NCBI GenBank assembly: GCA_011009095.1
Contig: VTPC01006117.1
Coordinates: 9,762-73,761 of the forward strand
DNA: 64,000 bases
Direction of reading: 5' to 3'
Source: Ignelater luminosus
Lineage: Eukaryota; Arthropoda; Insecta; Coleoptera; Elateridae
This document shows, piece by piece, positions 36,600 through 49,834 of the stretch; the first letter of the stretch is position 1; each line of letters opens with the position of its first letter. The notes beneath the pieces were generated by a model. It did not search any database and was not told the DNA's origin. It saw only the letters and a program-made list of their open reading frames with translations. Position numbers and translations under genes: made by a program.

Positions 36600-37162
36600 A
36601 CGTTCAGTTTTTGCTTCCATTACGTGTGTTGGATTTAATCTATGCTTTCGGTGCGTTCTTGTATTTTTTGCCAGTTTTCTCTCGTTGGAGAAGTTTTTAT
36701 TTATAGTGATTAGTTCAGACTGAGAGATTGGTTAATTTTGTTTGGTTTTTCCATTTTAAAATCAATTTAAGATTGACAAATTTTTTTCATTTTATTTATA
36801 GCAGCAAACGGGACACAAGATATAATTGCTCATACATTTAAATTTTTATGATTGCAGTATGTTAAAATTCCACAACTATGACTTGTATTTCTGCTTAATT
36901 TTACCTGGTTATAGATCTTGTTGACAAATTGCTGAAGGTTGGATTTCTCTTATTGCGATTTAGTAATTGTACTTTAGATTTCACGTTTTATCTTTGATAT
37001 TCGGATAAGTGGTCAGGTGTTATTTGGTTATGTAAATTCTTACTTGTTCATTTCTCTAAAGGTAGCCCATGTGGTTGATCTTTTGTTTTTGGTATAGCAA
37101 AAATAAGTTGATGTTGGAGTTTCTAGACCAGTTCATTTGTAAAGCTTATTCAATTTTATTTC
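36600..37162 (+). repeat. Unclassified repeat copy A, first part
   Basis: This segment matches the reverse complement of 51047-51600 over its length, for example ATTCGGATAAGTGGTCAGGT at about 36999 (51165-51184 inverted) and TTCTTACTTGTTCATTTCTC at about 37037. It is cut at 37163 by a pogo/Tigger-like transposon and resumes at 39724. No coding motif was recognised. Confidence 0.8.
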
Positions 37163-37164
37163 TA

Positions 37165-39721
37165 CCGTAAGATGGGGTCACTTTGATCAATTTAAATGGT
37201 ATTTTACCGATATCAGTTTTGTTCGTTTACAGATTTAACATTGAAAAATGTCAAATGATGGGTCTAAGCATGTAGAAAGCGACTCCGTTCTCGAAAAATG
37301 TAAACTTTGTAAAATGCGGCGTAAAAAAAATAAAAAAGTGGTGATCAACTTTATACGCGATGTGGGGCGGCTTTGATATCCCATTTGGAAATGCGCTTAA
37401 AATGCACTAAACGCATATAACGTGATCATACGTGCCCCACTTGCAAATCGATGCTATAGTTCCTGAGATGTAACCAACATTGTTTTGGGGGCGACATTGA
37501 TAACCATTATTTTAAATACAACTTGTTGTTTAACAAGTTTATTTTCATACTTCAAATACAAACTCTTTGATATATAATAATAAAAGCTTACTATGAAAAC
37601 AGGTACATACAATATAAACATTTTTTGATATTAAAAAACGTATCAAAAATATAATACCAAACATAAATTCCTAACAACAGGAGCTAACATATAATTCTTT
37701 GGGTACGAAGGTACATTTAGACTTGCCTTAAATATTCTCGCACTTTAACTTTTTTTTTCTAAAGCTGATCACCCCGGTGTCATCGATATTTACTGGTGCC
37801 GGCAACACGGCACAAATATCTGATAATGGCACAGTCGATATATCCTTTGGTACAAGCTTAAAAATGGTTTCCTCTTCATCGGTCGATATGAACCCAACAA
37901 CTATATATTCAGTTTGAATTTTACAAACATATTTATATTGTACCGAATTTTTTCTCCCACCAACAAAGTTGACTAAAACAAAGGTTTCTGGCACTAAAAT
38001 TTCTGGATCTGGTTGCAAACGTTCCACTTCCTCTACTTCCGTAATTGAAGTAACGTTTTCATTTTCAGGAGTCTCGTTGTGCATAATCTAAGGTTTCTCT
38101 AGCTTCGTCTGAACTACTGCTGTTAGCAATAGCAACACTTTTTCCTGGCTCGACATTTATCCTCTTTTCTTTCCGCTGCATTTTTTGCTTGCTTTACCCG
38201 AAACAATTTTCTCGTAACAATTGTGAAAGGGTAGGCCTTGGATCATTGGACGTTCCCGGAATGTTGTCGAGGACTTTTTTAGAGATAAATGGGTGTATAC
38301 CGGTTGCGTAAAACCCATTAATTAGGTTTCGTTTTATTACTGATTTTTGTTGGTCTTCTGGTTTTGCATTAGACTGGGTTGCCACTTGGTTCATTTTTTC
38401 TAGAGCGCGTTTTAGAAGTGAAGGGAAAACGTAACGTTTTCATTTTCAGGAGTCTCGTTGTGCATAATCTAAGGTTTCTCTAGCTTCGTCTGAACTACTG
38501 CTGTTAGCAATAGCAACACTTTTTCCTGGCTCGACATTNNNNNNNNNNCTGGCTCGACATTTATCCTCTTTTCTTTCCGCTGCATTTTTTGCTTGCTTTA
38601 CCCGAAACAATTTTCTCGTAACAATTGTGAAAGGGTAGGCCTTGGATCATTGGACGTTCCCGGAATGTTGTCGAGGACTTTTTTAGAGATAAATGGGTGT
38701 ATACCGGTTGCGTAAAACCCATTAATTAGGTTTCGTTTTATTACTGATTTTTGTTGGTCTTCTGGTTTTGCATTAGACTGGGTTGCCACTTGGTTCATTT
38801 TTTCTAGAGCGCGTTTTAGAAGTGAAGGGAAAACGTCTTTCGGTATTCCTGGAGTTCTGTTTTTTAGTTTGTACGTCAGGCAACTTTCATTGGCTTAAAA
38901 AAAGCCACATCGAATGGTTGGCAAATATGCGTTAAATGTGGCACGAGACAAACAAAGGAAATGTTATTCTTTTGCACAAACTAATTACTGCGTCATTGAG
39001 GTATGATGCCAGATTATCACCGATTAATACTTTTTGTGCTTCTAAACACCTTGAGTGTGGCATAAAGCTTGTTTCAAACCAATCTTGAAAAGTGTTGGCA
39101 TCTATCCAACCATGAGAGGTTCTATTAAAAACCTGCATCCTTTTACGCAGCAAGGTTTGTCACGACAGGGTTGACCCTGAACACCTCCTTCCTTCCAGGT
39201 ATTGTATAAGTGTTCACTTTTATAAATTACGTAAGGCGGCAGGAACGTCCCGTCCGCAAGATCCACAAACCATAATCACGGTTTTGTTTTTAGAATGATT
39301 TAAGATTCTTTCGGGATATTTGACACCCCTGCAATACAAAGCACGGGTCTTTCCGGGATCATCACCAACGTTGGTCTCGTCGTAATTAATAATATTTGTG
39401 GCTGGTATACCTTCCAGTGTTTGATCTAAATTTGCAAAATAGGTTTCTATAGCTTCTCTAGAAACAGCTGAGCGACTTTTGTTAATGTCACTAGCAAAGC
39501 GTTGGGCAATTTCTGTCGTAGGCCTTTTTAGAAAACTCAGTGCCCAATCTTTACCAGGAATGTTATTTTTAAATTTGGAGCAAATTTTTAACACTGTTTT
39601 TGTTATAATGCGGATCTCGCACACCACGTTACACGCGAAGGTATATAACTGCGGCCAGCATAATTTTAGTTAGTAGCGGGGGCAATTATCAAATTTACCC
39701 CGCGATATCAAAATCTTACGG
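37165..39721 (-). mobile_element. pogo/Tigger-like DNA transposon (TA target site)
   Basis: The ends are CCGTAAGAT (37165) and ATCTTACGG (ending 39721), flanked by TA at 37163-37164 and 39722-39723. The minus strand encodes a DDE_1-type transposase in pieces, from about 39627 to 37728: KDWALSFLKRPTTEIAQRFA (the DNA-binding CENP-B-like end), then INYDETNVGDDP with the first catalytic D, KYPERILNHSKNKTVIMVCG, GWIDANTFQDWFETSFMP, KVLIGDNLASYLN with the second catalytic D, RPTLSQLLREN and a C-terminal segment FVLVNFVGGRKNSVQYKYVC. That C-terminus and the acidic linker are typical of insect Tigger/Jerky-type elements. The copy has stops and shifts. Its apparent length is inflated by the assembly duplication at 38.05-38.83 kb. 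Confidence 0.85.
38051..38834. repeat. Identical 404-base-period tandem duplication around a 10-N gap
   Basis: 38051-38156 recurs at 38432-38538, and 38145-38430 recurs at 38549-38834, without visible differences; the same 66-codon frame appears twice (38194-38394 and 38598-38798). Ten Ns occupy 38539-38548. Because all surrounding repeats are diverged, perfect identity next to a gap is best explained by an unmerged overlap of two contigs rather than a biological duplication. Confidence 0.9.
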
Positions 39722-39723
39722 TA

Positions 39724-41215
39724 CTACAATTGTACTTTACATTTATGTCCTTGTAAGATTTGGAATGTTTTCGATTGATTTTTTAATTTTTGCTACTTGA
39801 TCATAGCGTGGGTTATGAGAAATTAAAACTCCAAATCGTCTCTTTAGTTAAATTTTAATTTTCCAGAATTGAATTTCTGTTGGAGGGAGCTCGTCTCGGA
39901 GGTGCTAGATTTGTGCTCTGCGTAAAGCAGACTGAGCGGGGCGGAATTCATCTCCGATGTGATTGCGCTGTTAGTGTTTGTGACAGGGGTGCATCGACTT
40001 TTTTATTGTTGTAACAAGTCTTAACCTAGCGAGGATCAGCGGTTGTTTTTTGTTTTTTTTAGGTCTCATGGGAGACTTTTTGGTTTTTTGTAGCTTGTTC
40101 CTGTACCTGAAAATTTTAAGGATTGCTTGCTGAAGACTTCCTGGCTTGGCATAACGTTAGATTTAGTTGCTGTGGAAGGTGATGACATCCCAAGATTCCG
40201 TTCTACTCGCGATCATATCGTTTGACGTAGCATAATTATCTCCGATCCAAAGTGAACTCGTGAAGAATAGGGTGTCATATACATGCGCTACATCTGGGCA
40301 ACTTTTTCTACTATCTCAACATTGTCATCTTTAAATTTAACTGTTTAAAAAAAAATAGAAAAAAAAAATTAAAATAAAAGAAAATTTGTTAAAATCATTC
40401 GATTTTATTTAATCTACTCCTCATAATTACAGTTGTTGTACTATGTTAGTTCACTTAAATTCGTGCCGACAAAGCTGTTATTGGATTTCCTGTTTGTTTA
40501 AATTTCTGGTATTAATTTATTTGTTATTATAAAGAACTTAGGACGTGTGGGTTAAGAAAGATATTTTTCTCATAGTTTGTTGCTGATTCTTTGTTCAACA
40601 TTTACAGCGCTGTAAAGTCTGGATCTCGGATCCGTGGTAAGTCTCTTTTTTAATTGGTAATTAGCGTTTCTTGACTTTGTGCTTCAAAATTTTGTTTTTT
40701 ATTCTGATGTATAATTATAAATTTTTCCTATTTATTATTTGCAAATGTTGATTTCAATTGTAATACAATATTTTATTGTATGTTCAAATTCGGATGGTTT
40801 AAGTGATAACATTTATTTATTTAAAGGGGTATTTCTTTGAATACTTAGATTAAACATTCCATTGACTGTTGAGATTTCTATTTAACATTATTTGAGATTT
40901 TTAATATTTACAATGTTTACTTTTAAACTCAACTTTGATTTTTAATTGTTTTCTGCTGATTTCATTCACTACTTTTATTGTTTTCTTGATATTGTGAAAA
41001 TTCTTTGTAGTTGTTGTGTTTTCCCTTGAGGAAAACTGGCGGGTCCTTACCGACCGATTTTTTAAATATATGTATTAAAGATCTCCTTGGTGTTTTATAG
41101 TATGTATAATCTCCTAATCCTCACTCAAGGCCACCCACTGAATTTAGCCGGTCTAAGACCAGTAGCGTCTTAGTTAAACTAGAGTCATTAATATTGTAAC
41201 GCAAAGTTACGTTAG
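39724..41215 (+). repeat. Unclassified repeat copy A, second part
   Basis: Continues the repeat after the pogo-like insertion and matches the reverse complement of 49840-51045. Shared landmarks are CTACTTGATCAT near 39792, GTGGAAGGTGATG-like and ATTCCGTTCTACTC near 40168-40211, the palindrome TTTACAGCGCTGTAAA at 40601-40616 followed by a GTAAGT at 40637, and AGCCGGTCTAAGACCAGTAG near 41147-41166. Homology ends just after ACTAGAGTCAT at about 41200. No protein family is recognised; conservation is patchy, with several islands ending in splice-like signals. Confidence 0.75.
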
Positions 41216-42800
41216 AATGTAAGTAATTCCCTCGGTTAAAAAAGAAAAGGTATCTTAGTAGTTGATACTATATTAAATAAAATAATAATTAAAAACCTAA
41301 CTTTTATGCTTTTATCCATCCTATACAAAAACAAAAGAAATAACAGTTCATCAAGAAATTAAATTTAGGAAATACAATAACGTTAAGAACCCAGAACTAA
41401 TGCGTTTCCCTCTTATAATTTATCATTTGGAAAATGTTGATTACTAGAGTCCTTTTTTATTGATTTTTATGAAGCTTCTAATAACTAGTTGATGTTCAAT
41501 CGAGGGTAAATACATAAAAAATTAATATAATAAAAATGTCATTATAGCTACAATTTAAAAGTCAAGAACATGAAAAACTCGTGATAGCTTCTTGCTAATA
41601 TTTGACTCGGAAATTACTAGCAGATTGCGACTAAAGCGGAGAACAGAAAAGATGAAGCTTTTCAAATAAAGACTTAATTTTATTAAACTCATTGCTGTTA
41701 CATAATACTTAAATAATCGTAACACCTGAACTTCAAGTGTCTTGTCAAGTGCATTGTTGCTACTTATTTCGTAAACCTAGACGTTTACTGAAAAAGTAGA
41801 TCGGATAAATTGCGGTATCACTATTTATATAGGTCGCTCTTGCAGTATACGTGATGTGACATTTATGTGGAAGAATGAACTGTAATCCTGCTATCTACTG
41901 AAAATTTGTTTAATTAACTTAAGAAGGTTTTAAGGTGAGGGAAAACAGATTTTTCAAACCGAAGATGCAGCAACATAAAAGTTCCTAATTCGTCAGTCAG
42001 ATCACTCTTGCAGTAAATGCCTCTATTCAGCTTCTTTCTACTAAAAGCCGGCGCAAGCAAGCGCATCACACACGAGCTCCGCGCCATCGTCGAGGGAGCG
42101 CCAAAGCCATTTCTAATTAATTAGTAAGTGCCTATATCTATTATAAATTATGAACTGACAAAAACTGAATTAGAAGTTTAATAAAATAAATTGAAACTAC
42201 ATAATTGTGTCTTTATTTAAAAATCTTTATATCAAAAATATTATTTAGACAAGAAATCCAAGGACTTTTCTAGATGGGCAGCAGTTTGTGCTTCGTAGTC
42301 AATACCTTATTCGCTGCGTCGGTATAACTGTTCTTATGCATTCTACTCCATTTTCCTGAAGTGCTAATTAGGCTCCTGCATTTAACAGTAGTATGTAACA
42401 TAAGCGTCGATAAAGTAAAGTAGCAGCGAGCTCCAACCTGTCAACTGCCAACGCATATAAATTATGGCTATATAATTGAACTTGAATATTTGGCGATCCA
42501 GAGCAGAGAAGAAAGGATTCATATAAACATACTGATATTCGAAATTGCTTTTGTTTTTATGTCATAACCATTTTTGCATTTCTACTTTAGCCGTTAGACT
42601 TAAACCTTGTTTTGTCTTGAATTGGTACTTTCTCTTATTTCAGTTATTAATTAAGTCTAAAGTGTAGTTACAAAAATTCAAAATAATATCCAGTATCCCA
42701 GGAAACTTTGGAAAAGCGAAAAAGTGTTTTGGGACTTATTGTCCCACTCATAAACACAACTGGTCTATTATTATCCAAAAAAACGCAAAATGTACAAGAT
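41216..42800. other. AT-rich stretch without recognisable gene
   Basis: No motif, paired repeat or RNA gene seen. A short GC-rich patch lies near 42048-42110. Confidence 0.45.
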
Positions 42801-42810
42801 AAAAGAAATA

Positions 42811-44377
42811 TTATAGAAAACCTAAAATGGAAAGGCGTGAAACAGTTTGTACATAGTGGAATATTACATGAAGAACAAGCGCATTAGGTCCTCTTATCCT
42901 TCTTTTCTTGAGCGCACTTTGTGCAGCGCCGTCGTCCGGAGATGGGGATTGATTGATAATATTTAGTTTAGCTTTAGCTGACTGTTGTCCAGTTACCACA
43001 AGCTGTTCAGCCAGATTGACCACATACTGAAGAAACTTGACCTTTTTGTTCACTACTTCTTGGTGTATGATTTGGGCATTTACTGCAGCTGCCATCATGG
43101 ACTTGTAAAAAACTTTTTCAACATTCTGAAAATCTTCTGCCATAGTCATCAACTTTTTGATCGGATATGTCCACCCCTCCCATTATTTTGTTATACGTTC
43201 TAATGGAAGAAGGACATATGACTTCTTTTTCTGGCCATTCCTTTTTTTTCTTTTTAAAATTTCTGTTACTACTTTGTGCCATAAAATCAGAGTTTTCCTC
43301 GTAGGAGTACCTATAAACTTCGACATGTTCCTTCTGTCTTTTATGTAGGTCCCGACTGCAGCGCACACCAATTCATTTAAAAGCTTGATGCTAGAAAAGC
43401 ACATTATGACTCTGAGGTGTTTCGCAAAGATTCAAAACATAACGTTCACCTAAAGTATTTTTACCGTAAGCATTTGTCATGTTTCTGCCTGCGTTTGAGT
43501 CACAACGCTGCTACACTTTTATCCCTTTTTTTATTGGTTTGAGTGGCATAAATTCTTTAAACATAGAACTTTGTCATAGACTTGTCAGTTGATTGGTAAT
43601 TTTCCACAGTTACTCTTCTCTGAAAGGTATACTTAAAGCAATTTACCAATTCTTCAACATAATCAAGCTTTACAGACTCGGCAAGTTTCTTAGGGTGATT
43701 AAAATACAATTTTGTCATCAAAATTTGAAATCGGTTCTTCAACATGAACTTTTTCACAAATGAGTTTTCGATTGACTCATTTTGAGACCAATAATCACTT
43801 TGACTAGGAGCGTAATTATAGCACATCACAAAAATCAAACCAGCTAGAACCATAATTTCACGTACATTTGTTATTGGAATGTTTTGGTTATTGGCTTTGT
43901 TGCATATTATTAGTCTTTCAGTCGTGTACTCGGCAATGAAAATAAAGAGACCTTTCGAAAACATCAACTTGAAAGAATCTAGCTCAGTTTCCGATTCGCT
44001 GACTGATACCTGAACTTCAAGTTTAGAGTGCCCTGGAATCGAAAGCTTTGGAACAAAATTTTTAGAAAGGCTATCCCAAACAATTAGATCTGATTACTGG
44101 TTGGCGCACTTTGAGTTTCATTATTAGTTCGTTCAGAAGGTTGTGTCGGTTCCTCATCTACGGTTGCAGTCATATCATTTTCTTCAGCTAAACTCCTGCT
44201 CCCTTCCTGGTTATTGGAGGGGATGTACTCCGGTTCTGACGGAAAAAAGTCCACATCATTCCCACTTTTATCGTCGTTTGTTACCTCCAGCAGCTCTGTT
44301 ATCTCTGTGAATGTCAAGCCTCTTCTACGCATCCGAAATAGTAATAGTATTACATTATAATTGGTTTCCAATGCCAA
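42811..44377 (-). pseudogene. piggyBac-type transposase remnant
   Basis: Minus-strand pieces follow the piggyBac order. 44377-44084: RRRGLTFTEITELLE and an acidic region (N-terminus). About 44060-43557: VPKLSIPGHSKLE, then NIPITNVREIMVLAGLIFVM, SQSDYWSQNES, MLKNRFQILMTKLYFNHPKK and VTVENYQSTDKSMTKFYV (usual 'VSIDExMIKFKGR', where the usual catalytic D is matched here by TDKSM). After a shift: KVWQLCDSNAGRNMTN near 43520-43470, then a deletion joins to SSIKLLNELVCAAVGTYIK near 43395. 43260-43150: CPSSIRTYNKIMGGVDISDQ (usual 'CPxxVxxYNxxMGGVDLxDQ', third catalytic D). 43110-42990: KVFYKSMMAAAVNAQIIHQE. TTAA target ends were not resolved. The element is dead and lacks the central region. Confidence 0.85.
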
Positions 44378-44389
44378 TGGTACTTCTCA

Positions 44390-44890
44390 CTGGGACAATA
44401 TATACCAGAAATTTCTATCAGTTTAGGACAGTTCCGCGTAGAGTCCGTTTGATTTAGACGTCGGTAGTGGTCCCTCCCGCTCCTTACCCAGTACACCGTG
44501 TACTGGCCCACGATCAGGTGCACCCGTCCCTCCGGCATTCCCCGGATGGTGCGACCTGCAGCAGCTGCTACTGGGAACCTTCGTTCCAGAAGCCAAAGGT
44601 CCAGTAGTGGCACCGGCACTTCATGCGGGGCGCTCTGCGTTTTGTGGGATCGGCGCAGACCCCCCGTAGCCGGTGTCCCTTTTCCACCCGCGTGCGTCGT
44701 TGCCAAGGTGAGAGGCGCGATTATTGGCGTGGGTGTATGATTTCCCGTGCTCTCCTGGCTGTCAGTACTCCGAACGCTTCCCGAGCCGTGGCGTAAGTAT
44801 TTTCCGCGGCCCCGAAGTCCCCTTTACTACTGCCACCGTCTATTCCTAGCGGCCGCTACCGAGCTCACCCCTATACCGCGCAAGTAGGGG
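44390..44890. other. GC-rich block with overlapping open frames
   Basis: About 500 bases of high G+C directly upstream of the piggyBac remnant. A 118-codon minus-strand frame (44350-44706) includes LLDLWLLERRFPVAAAAGRT and GQYTVYWVRSGRDHYRRLNQ; a plus-strand frame overlaps it. I do not recognise either. The GC content, sharp edges and arginine/proline-rich translation resemble retroelement gag or leader sequence, but no family can be named. Confidence 0.35.
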
Positions 44891-47800
44891 TGTGGCCTTG
44901 AAAACGAATTGTATGTCGCATTCCACCAGTTTGCGAGTTCAAGTTTATCCTCTTTCGTCTACAACAGTTGTTCACTTGCTCTACAAGACGACCACCAGAG
45001 CCACCATGGCCGCGACAGCCGATGGATATCTAACCATATCCATCACTCCTGTCTCGGTCACAACACCGGCCTTCACACCATGAAGACATCGGCAGAACAC
45101 CATCTTCGCTGTAGGTACCAGATAACAACAACTTCCAAGCTTCAAATTCATTTAACACACGAAATCAATGGCCTCCAACCAAATCTTTGCTTAGACGCCG
45201 TACCAACCACGCCTCTCCAGCCAACGCCGCTCCAACTGAAATCCAAGAAATCAACATCGACTCACTTACTCACTCAGTTTAGGACAAAACAAGGATTGTT
45301 ACTTACTCAGTCAATTTCTTTTACAGCACTAAATATCAATAAAAGACTATGTCTATCGGGTAATTACAATGAAAAATTACAAAAAGATAAAAAAACAGTA
45401 AAAAGCTATTATTTTCTCAGATGTTCTTAACACGTGGTGGCTTCTGTAAACTAAAAGGCCATCGGCTGTTTGTACGTCATTGTATACATCCCAAACTACC
45501 ATTGGGACGATAGGCAGTACAGTTCAAATGGATTTCTGGTCTACTGGGTGTTGATACATTTATCTTGGGACGTATTGATAGTCTAAGAGTTAGTTTGCTT
45601 GTCTTTATAAAAAGTGCTCAGTCTTTACCCGTTCACGAATTTCATCTTGGTTCCACGCTCTAGCATGGACATGCAATTGCCTCTTGCATAAGTTACGGAA
45701 ACCCACAATTTTAAATTAAATTTTTAAATAATCAATCACTGTAAATTTACAATTAGTTTTTGTTCCCTTGTTGGTACAGGCTAGTAAAATTTCTTTAGTT
45801 AACAAAAGCATATCTAATAAACAAATTGTGAGAAAATTTTTTCCCAATGATACCTGAATTTTTTTGTTCCTTGATATTTATATCTAATAGGTAAAAAAAA
45901 GTTTTTTTGTTAAAGAGAGCAAACTAAGCGGCGCGCGCGGCGGCCAGATCACGTTTTTTTAACCCTATTTTCACCTCTAAATTAAAATTATACATATTGG
46001 TGGTACAATTCCGAGAGTTAAGACTTTTTTGTAGGACATTTTCTGCTCTTTAAGGATCTTTTTTTTGATTTTGGACATTTGCAATATTCGCCGACATATT
46101 TGCAAAAAACGAAACCCCTTTTTTTACGAATTTGTTTATAACTTTTGCAATTTTTTTGCGCGGGACTTCGAAATGTTCGAAAAGTTTCTAAATGCCATTG
46201 CAAATCGAATGACACCTCGATCATAATTTTTGGTGAAGTCAGGCAAAAAATAGCCAAAATGGAACTTAAGAACCACACTATATCAGCTACCGTTATCGGA
46301 AGGAATTCTAATGGACAGAACGGCAATGATAGAATTAATCAATTTTACTCTGCCTCTTCATACTTTTAAGTAGAATTCTCAGTTCAATAAAATAGTTTAG
46401 CAATCTTTAGTTTTTTAAATTTTTTAATATGAAGAAAAGAATATTTTATTAATTCCTTTCGTTCAACATTATTTTCAGGCAGCTAGCACAGCGTGCTTTG
46501 AAACGTGTGATAAAACCTCAAAGCACATTGTATTATAGATAGAAATGAGTTTTATTGTTTTAAATGTAAGCGAGAGTCACTATTTCAAATTGAAATGTAA
46601 ATTTGCTATTGCTGATGCAAGAATGAAACATGAATGCAAATATTTTGTTAACATCGAAGAAGGAACACAAGGAATTTTACTGTAACTTATGTAAGGCCAA
46701 TATCTATATCAAACAAAACGTAGGAAACAGGCCCTTAAAAAAAAAGCTATAAAAGTAAGTTTTTGGAAAGTGGATCCACTCACTGTCAATTTGTTTGCCG
46801 TGTATATTTTGTTCACGTTATGCTATCTTTGCTGACACTTGCATTTTTTACAGTGTAAAACTATATTTTGTGTAACAACCGTCAGGATATCCTTGCCTTA
46901 AAAGAAAGTCACGTACATACATACTGATCTTTGCAACATAAAATGTTTCTTTTCACACAAGTCTGAAACGCTAAACGTCATCTAAAATTTCTAATAAATA
47001 TTCATTGTGTCGACTACGTTGCACGTGCCCAATTTTAATTCTATTAAAGGCAACATCAACTTAAAACGAATCATAAACAAATCCCAAAATCATTTAATTA
47101 ATTTACCAGTTTAAAATGAGACTGTATTAAGCATTTCCCAAGAAGTCGAATGCTGCCTACTAACTAAGAAAAACGAGACGTTTCAAGCTTCAGGAGAAAA
47201 GTTTATTTTGCTAATCAGCTATAACTGAACCATAACGATAACAATAACGCAGTTTCGTCGCAAGCCCCAGGGCTGAGCTTGAAAATCCATTTCACAATCT
47301 TAAGTTTCACATAAAGCCTCTTTGCAGAGCATGAAAATACAATAAATGCTAATTTGTCATTTGTCTTTTAAATCCTACAACTGTTATTTTGCGTGATATA
47401 CCACTAACAATACTTAAACGTTTGTGCACAAATTAATGATTTCGCTTTCATTTTCTTTACATTTCAGAATTAATCGCATGGATTTTATTATGTATATTTT
47501 TGGATATTTACATGGTAAATTTATGGAAATTCCCGAAGCAAAAGTATAATGTAGTATTTTAGATCAGCAGTGACAACCCGGTCTTGTACATTATTCTGAT
47601 TATACAAAACTTGATAGATGCAGTTGCTTTAGTTGAAATTAGTAAATTATTCATCACATCTGTAATCAGAACTTCTGTTTGAATTAAACTTTCAGGATAA
47701 TTGATGGTTGTGGGTCCTACAGAAAATGAAATTTCGTATTTGTTTGCTTGGTTCTAGTATACGATGTAGTAGTTATGTTATTGAAATTTATTGGAACACT

Positions 47801-49834
47801 AATTGTAATGTATGAGATCACGTTGGGTAAACAAGAGAAATGGAATTGTTGTTAGTAACCACAATTTAATTGAGACTATATAATTATTATAAAACAAACT
47901 TGTAGGTAACTCGATAAATAAAATGAGCCTACACATGTGAGTAAATGAAACATTAGTGTAAATAATTATATAATAATATGAAACTTAATGTTATTACTTA
48001 TTATTAGGTAAATTTCTCTGTAATAAAATGAGAGTAGTAATCTCGAGCTAAGAAATACGAACGGATTGAAAATAATGTACTGCTCTAACGAAAATATATT
48101 TTATGTTGCTTATTTATTAAATGTGTTACAAAATCCAAAAGTATGTACATAGCTACATGTGTGGTAGACAGAATTACAGTGTGGGAAACATACTAAACCA
48201 ACAGTTTGATGAAAAATAAAAAAAGAACCAGCGAAGAGTATTTATCTAATTACACAGAATGGAACCTAATAATTTAATTTTTTCTTCGTGATATTTTTAA
48301 GTAATTATTGTGCTACCAAAAGAATAATTAGTTTCTAAACACTTTAGCTTTTAAATTTAATAAGTAGGATCTTCTTTTTCGATCGGTTTCTGAAAGCTAC
48401 TTACATGCACATTTCGTATTCCCCTTTGTGTTCTAAAGACTTCAGAGTCAAAGTTATGATAATCTCGAGTGTGCTGTCTACATGAAAGGGTAGGTATCAG
48501 AGACCCCATTCCTCGTTTTCTTTTTTTTTCAACGATCTGGCTAGTAAAGCAGCTGTGTAATATAGATGTGCGTTATCATGTTGAAGAATAATGATCCTAT
48601 AGAGAAAAAAAAGTTATTTTGCTTTTCTTTAAAAAAATACAAACTTTGCTGAAAAATCTATTAAAATAAAAATTTTTTTCAGTATGTCAGATCCTTGCAA
48701 GAAGATTTACTGTAGAAATAAATTTTTATGAAAATTATAACAACGTCCATTATAACATAGCATGATCATAAAATCCAAAACTTTTGTAACGTATTCTAGA
48801 ATAGAAACTGATAAATATTTTTCGCCAGAAAAAGTTTTAGTTTTTCATGTTGATCTAAAAGCTGCCTGGTATTCATAATATTATTTTATTGTGTTTACTT
48901 TTTAGGTGTTCTGAAACCATTAACCTAACAATTTATTTTCAAATTTTTATCTTCCTCGGTTTAAAAAATCTATTAGACTTTAATTAAATAGTTTTATTAC
49001 ATGGAGTAGTCGAGAAATGTATAAGAGCAACTTTTATTTAAAAGCAAGCAATTTCTGAAAGAAGTGCAATTCTAAACTTCAACTTTTCCAATCTTCACTT
49101 GTGTTTCAATGTAAGACATCTACTGGAAGAATTTAGAAAATGATCTTAGTATGGGTGAATTTCAGATTACAGTAAGTGGACAAGTAACTCAGATTTGTCT
49201 CTAAAGTAAAATTTTGCCTTAAAAAAGGAACATTTTAAAATAAATGCTAATTATTTTCGTGTTAGCAATTTGTCCCGGAATTCTAGTCAACTATGCAGCT
49301 ACTAGGGGCTGTTAATTTTTAATCTCCTAACGACTTTCGTGTTGTGACCTTTATAATCAAGGCAGCTTGCACCTCGCGTGGTTAAATACCTCACGTTAAA
49401 AGTCGATTTATTCTAGCTTATGAAGCTCCTATTTCATAGCCCGATAATGTAATAAGGCCGAACCTTACCTCAACGGACGACGTGTCCATCTAGTATGATC
49501 TAACAGCAACCGTAATCAGCATAGAGGAGATTCTTCAATTGCTGCTACTTTTTAACACTATTTCTTTTTGCTCTGATAATCTATGTGTTCCTTATTATTT
49601 CTGTGTTTCAATGTAGAGGTTTCTTACCATTTTCTATTTCCAAACTTTTTTGTGAAAAATTCTTTAGATCTTTTGTTTTAGTAAATAAACATCGTGCAGG
49701 GTCTCATATCTTCCTAAGCTTATATATTCTGCAAAGGAGACAAGATTTAGCTAGAAGTAGTAAGTAAAACAAAAGCAAACTGATTCGGCTCTTTTTCTAC
49801 CTAACTTCTTAAAAGAAATCAAAACTTGTAAGGT
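44891..49834. other. AT-rich stretch without recognisable gene
   Basis: The 173-codon plus-strand frame at 44909-45430 is rich in Ser/Thr/Leu/His and has no motif. A CpG-dense run of about 20 bases lies at 45928-45945, followed to 46370 by sequence that looks like a decayed repeat. From 46400 to 49834 I see nothing but AT-rich DNA. Confidence 0.45.

Noticed and set aside
38194-38798. Two separate genes with the same 66-codon frame
   Set aside because: They are identical copies around an assembly gap inside one pogo-like element.
44909-45430. 173-codon plus-strand frame
   Set aside because: The longest uninterrupted frame in the 44-49 kb region, but Ser/Thr/His/Leu-rich with no domain and with a second frame overlapping at similar quality; not supported as a gene.
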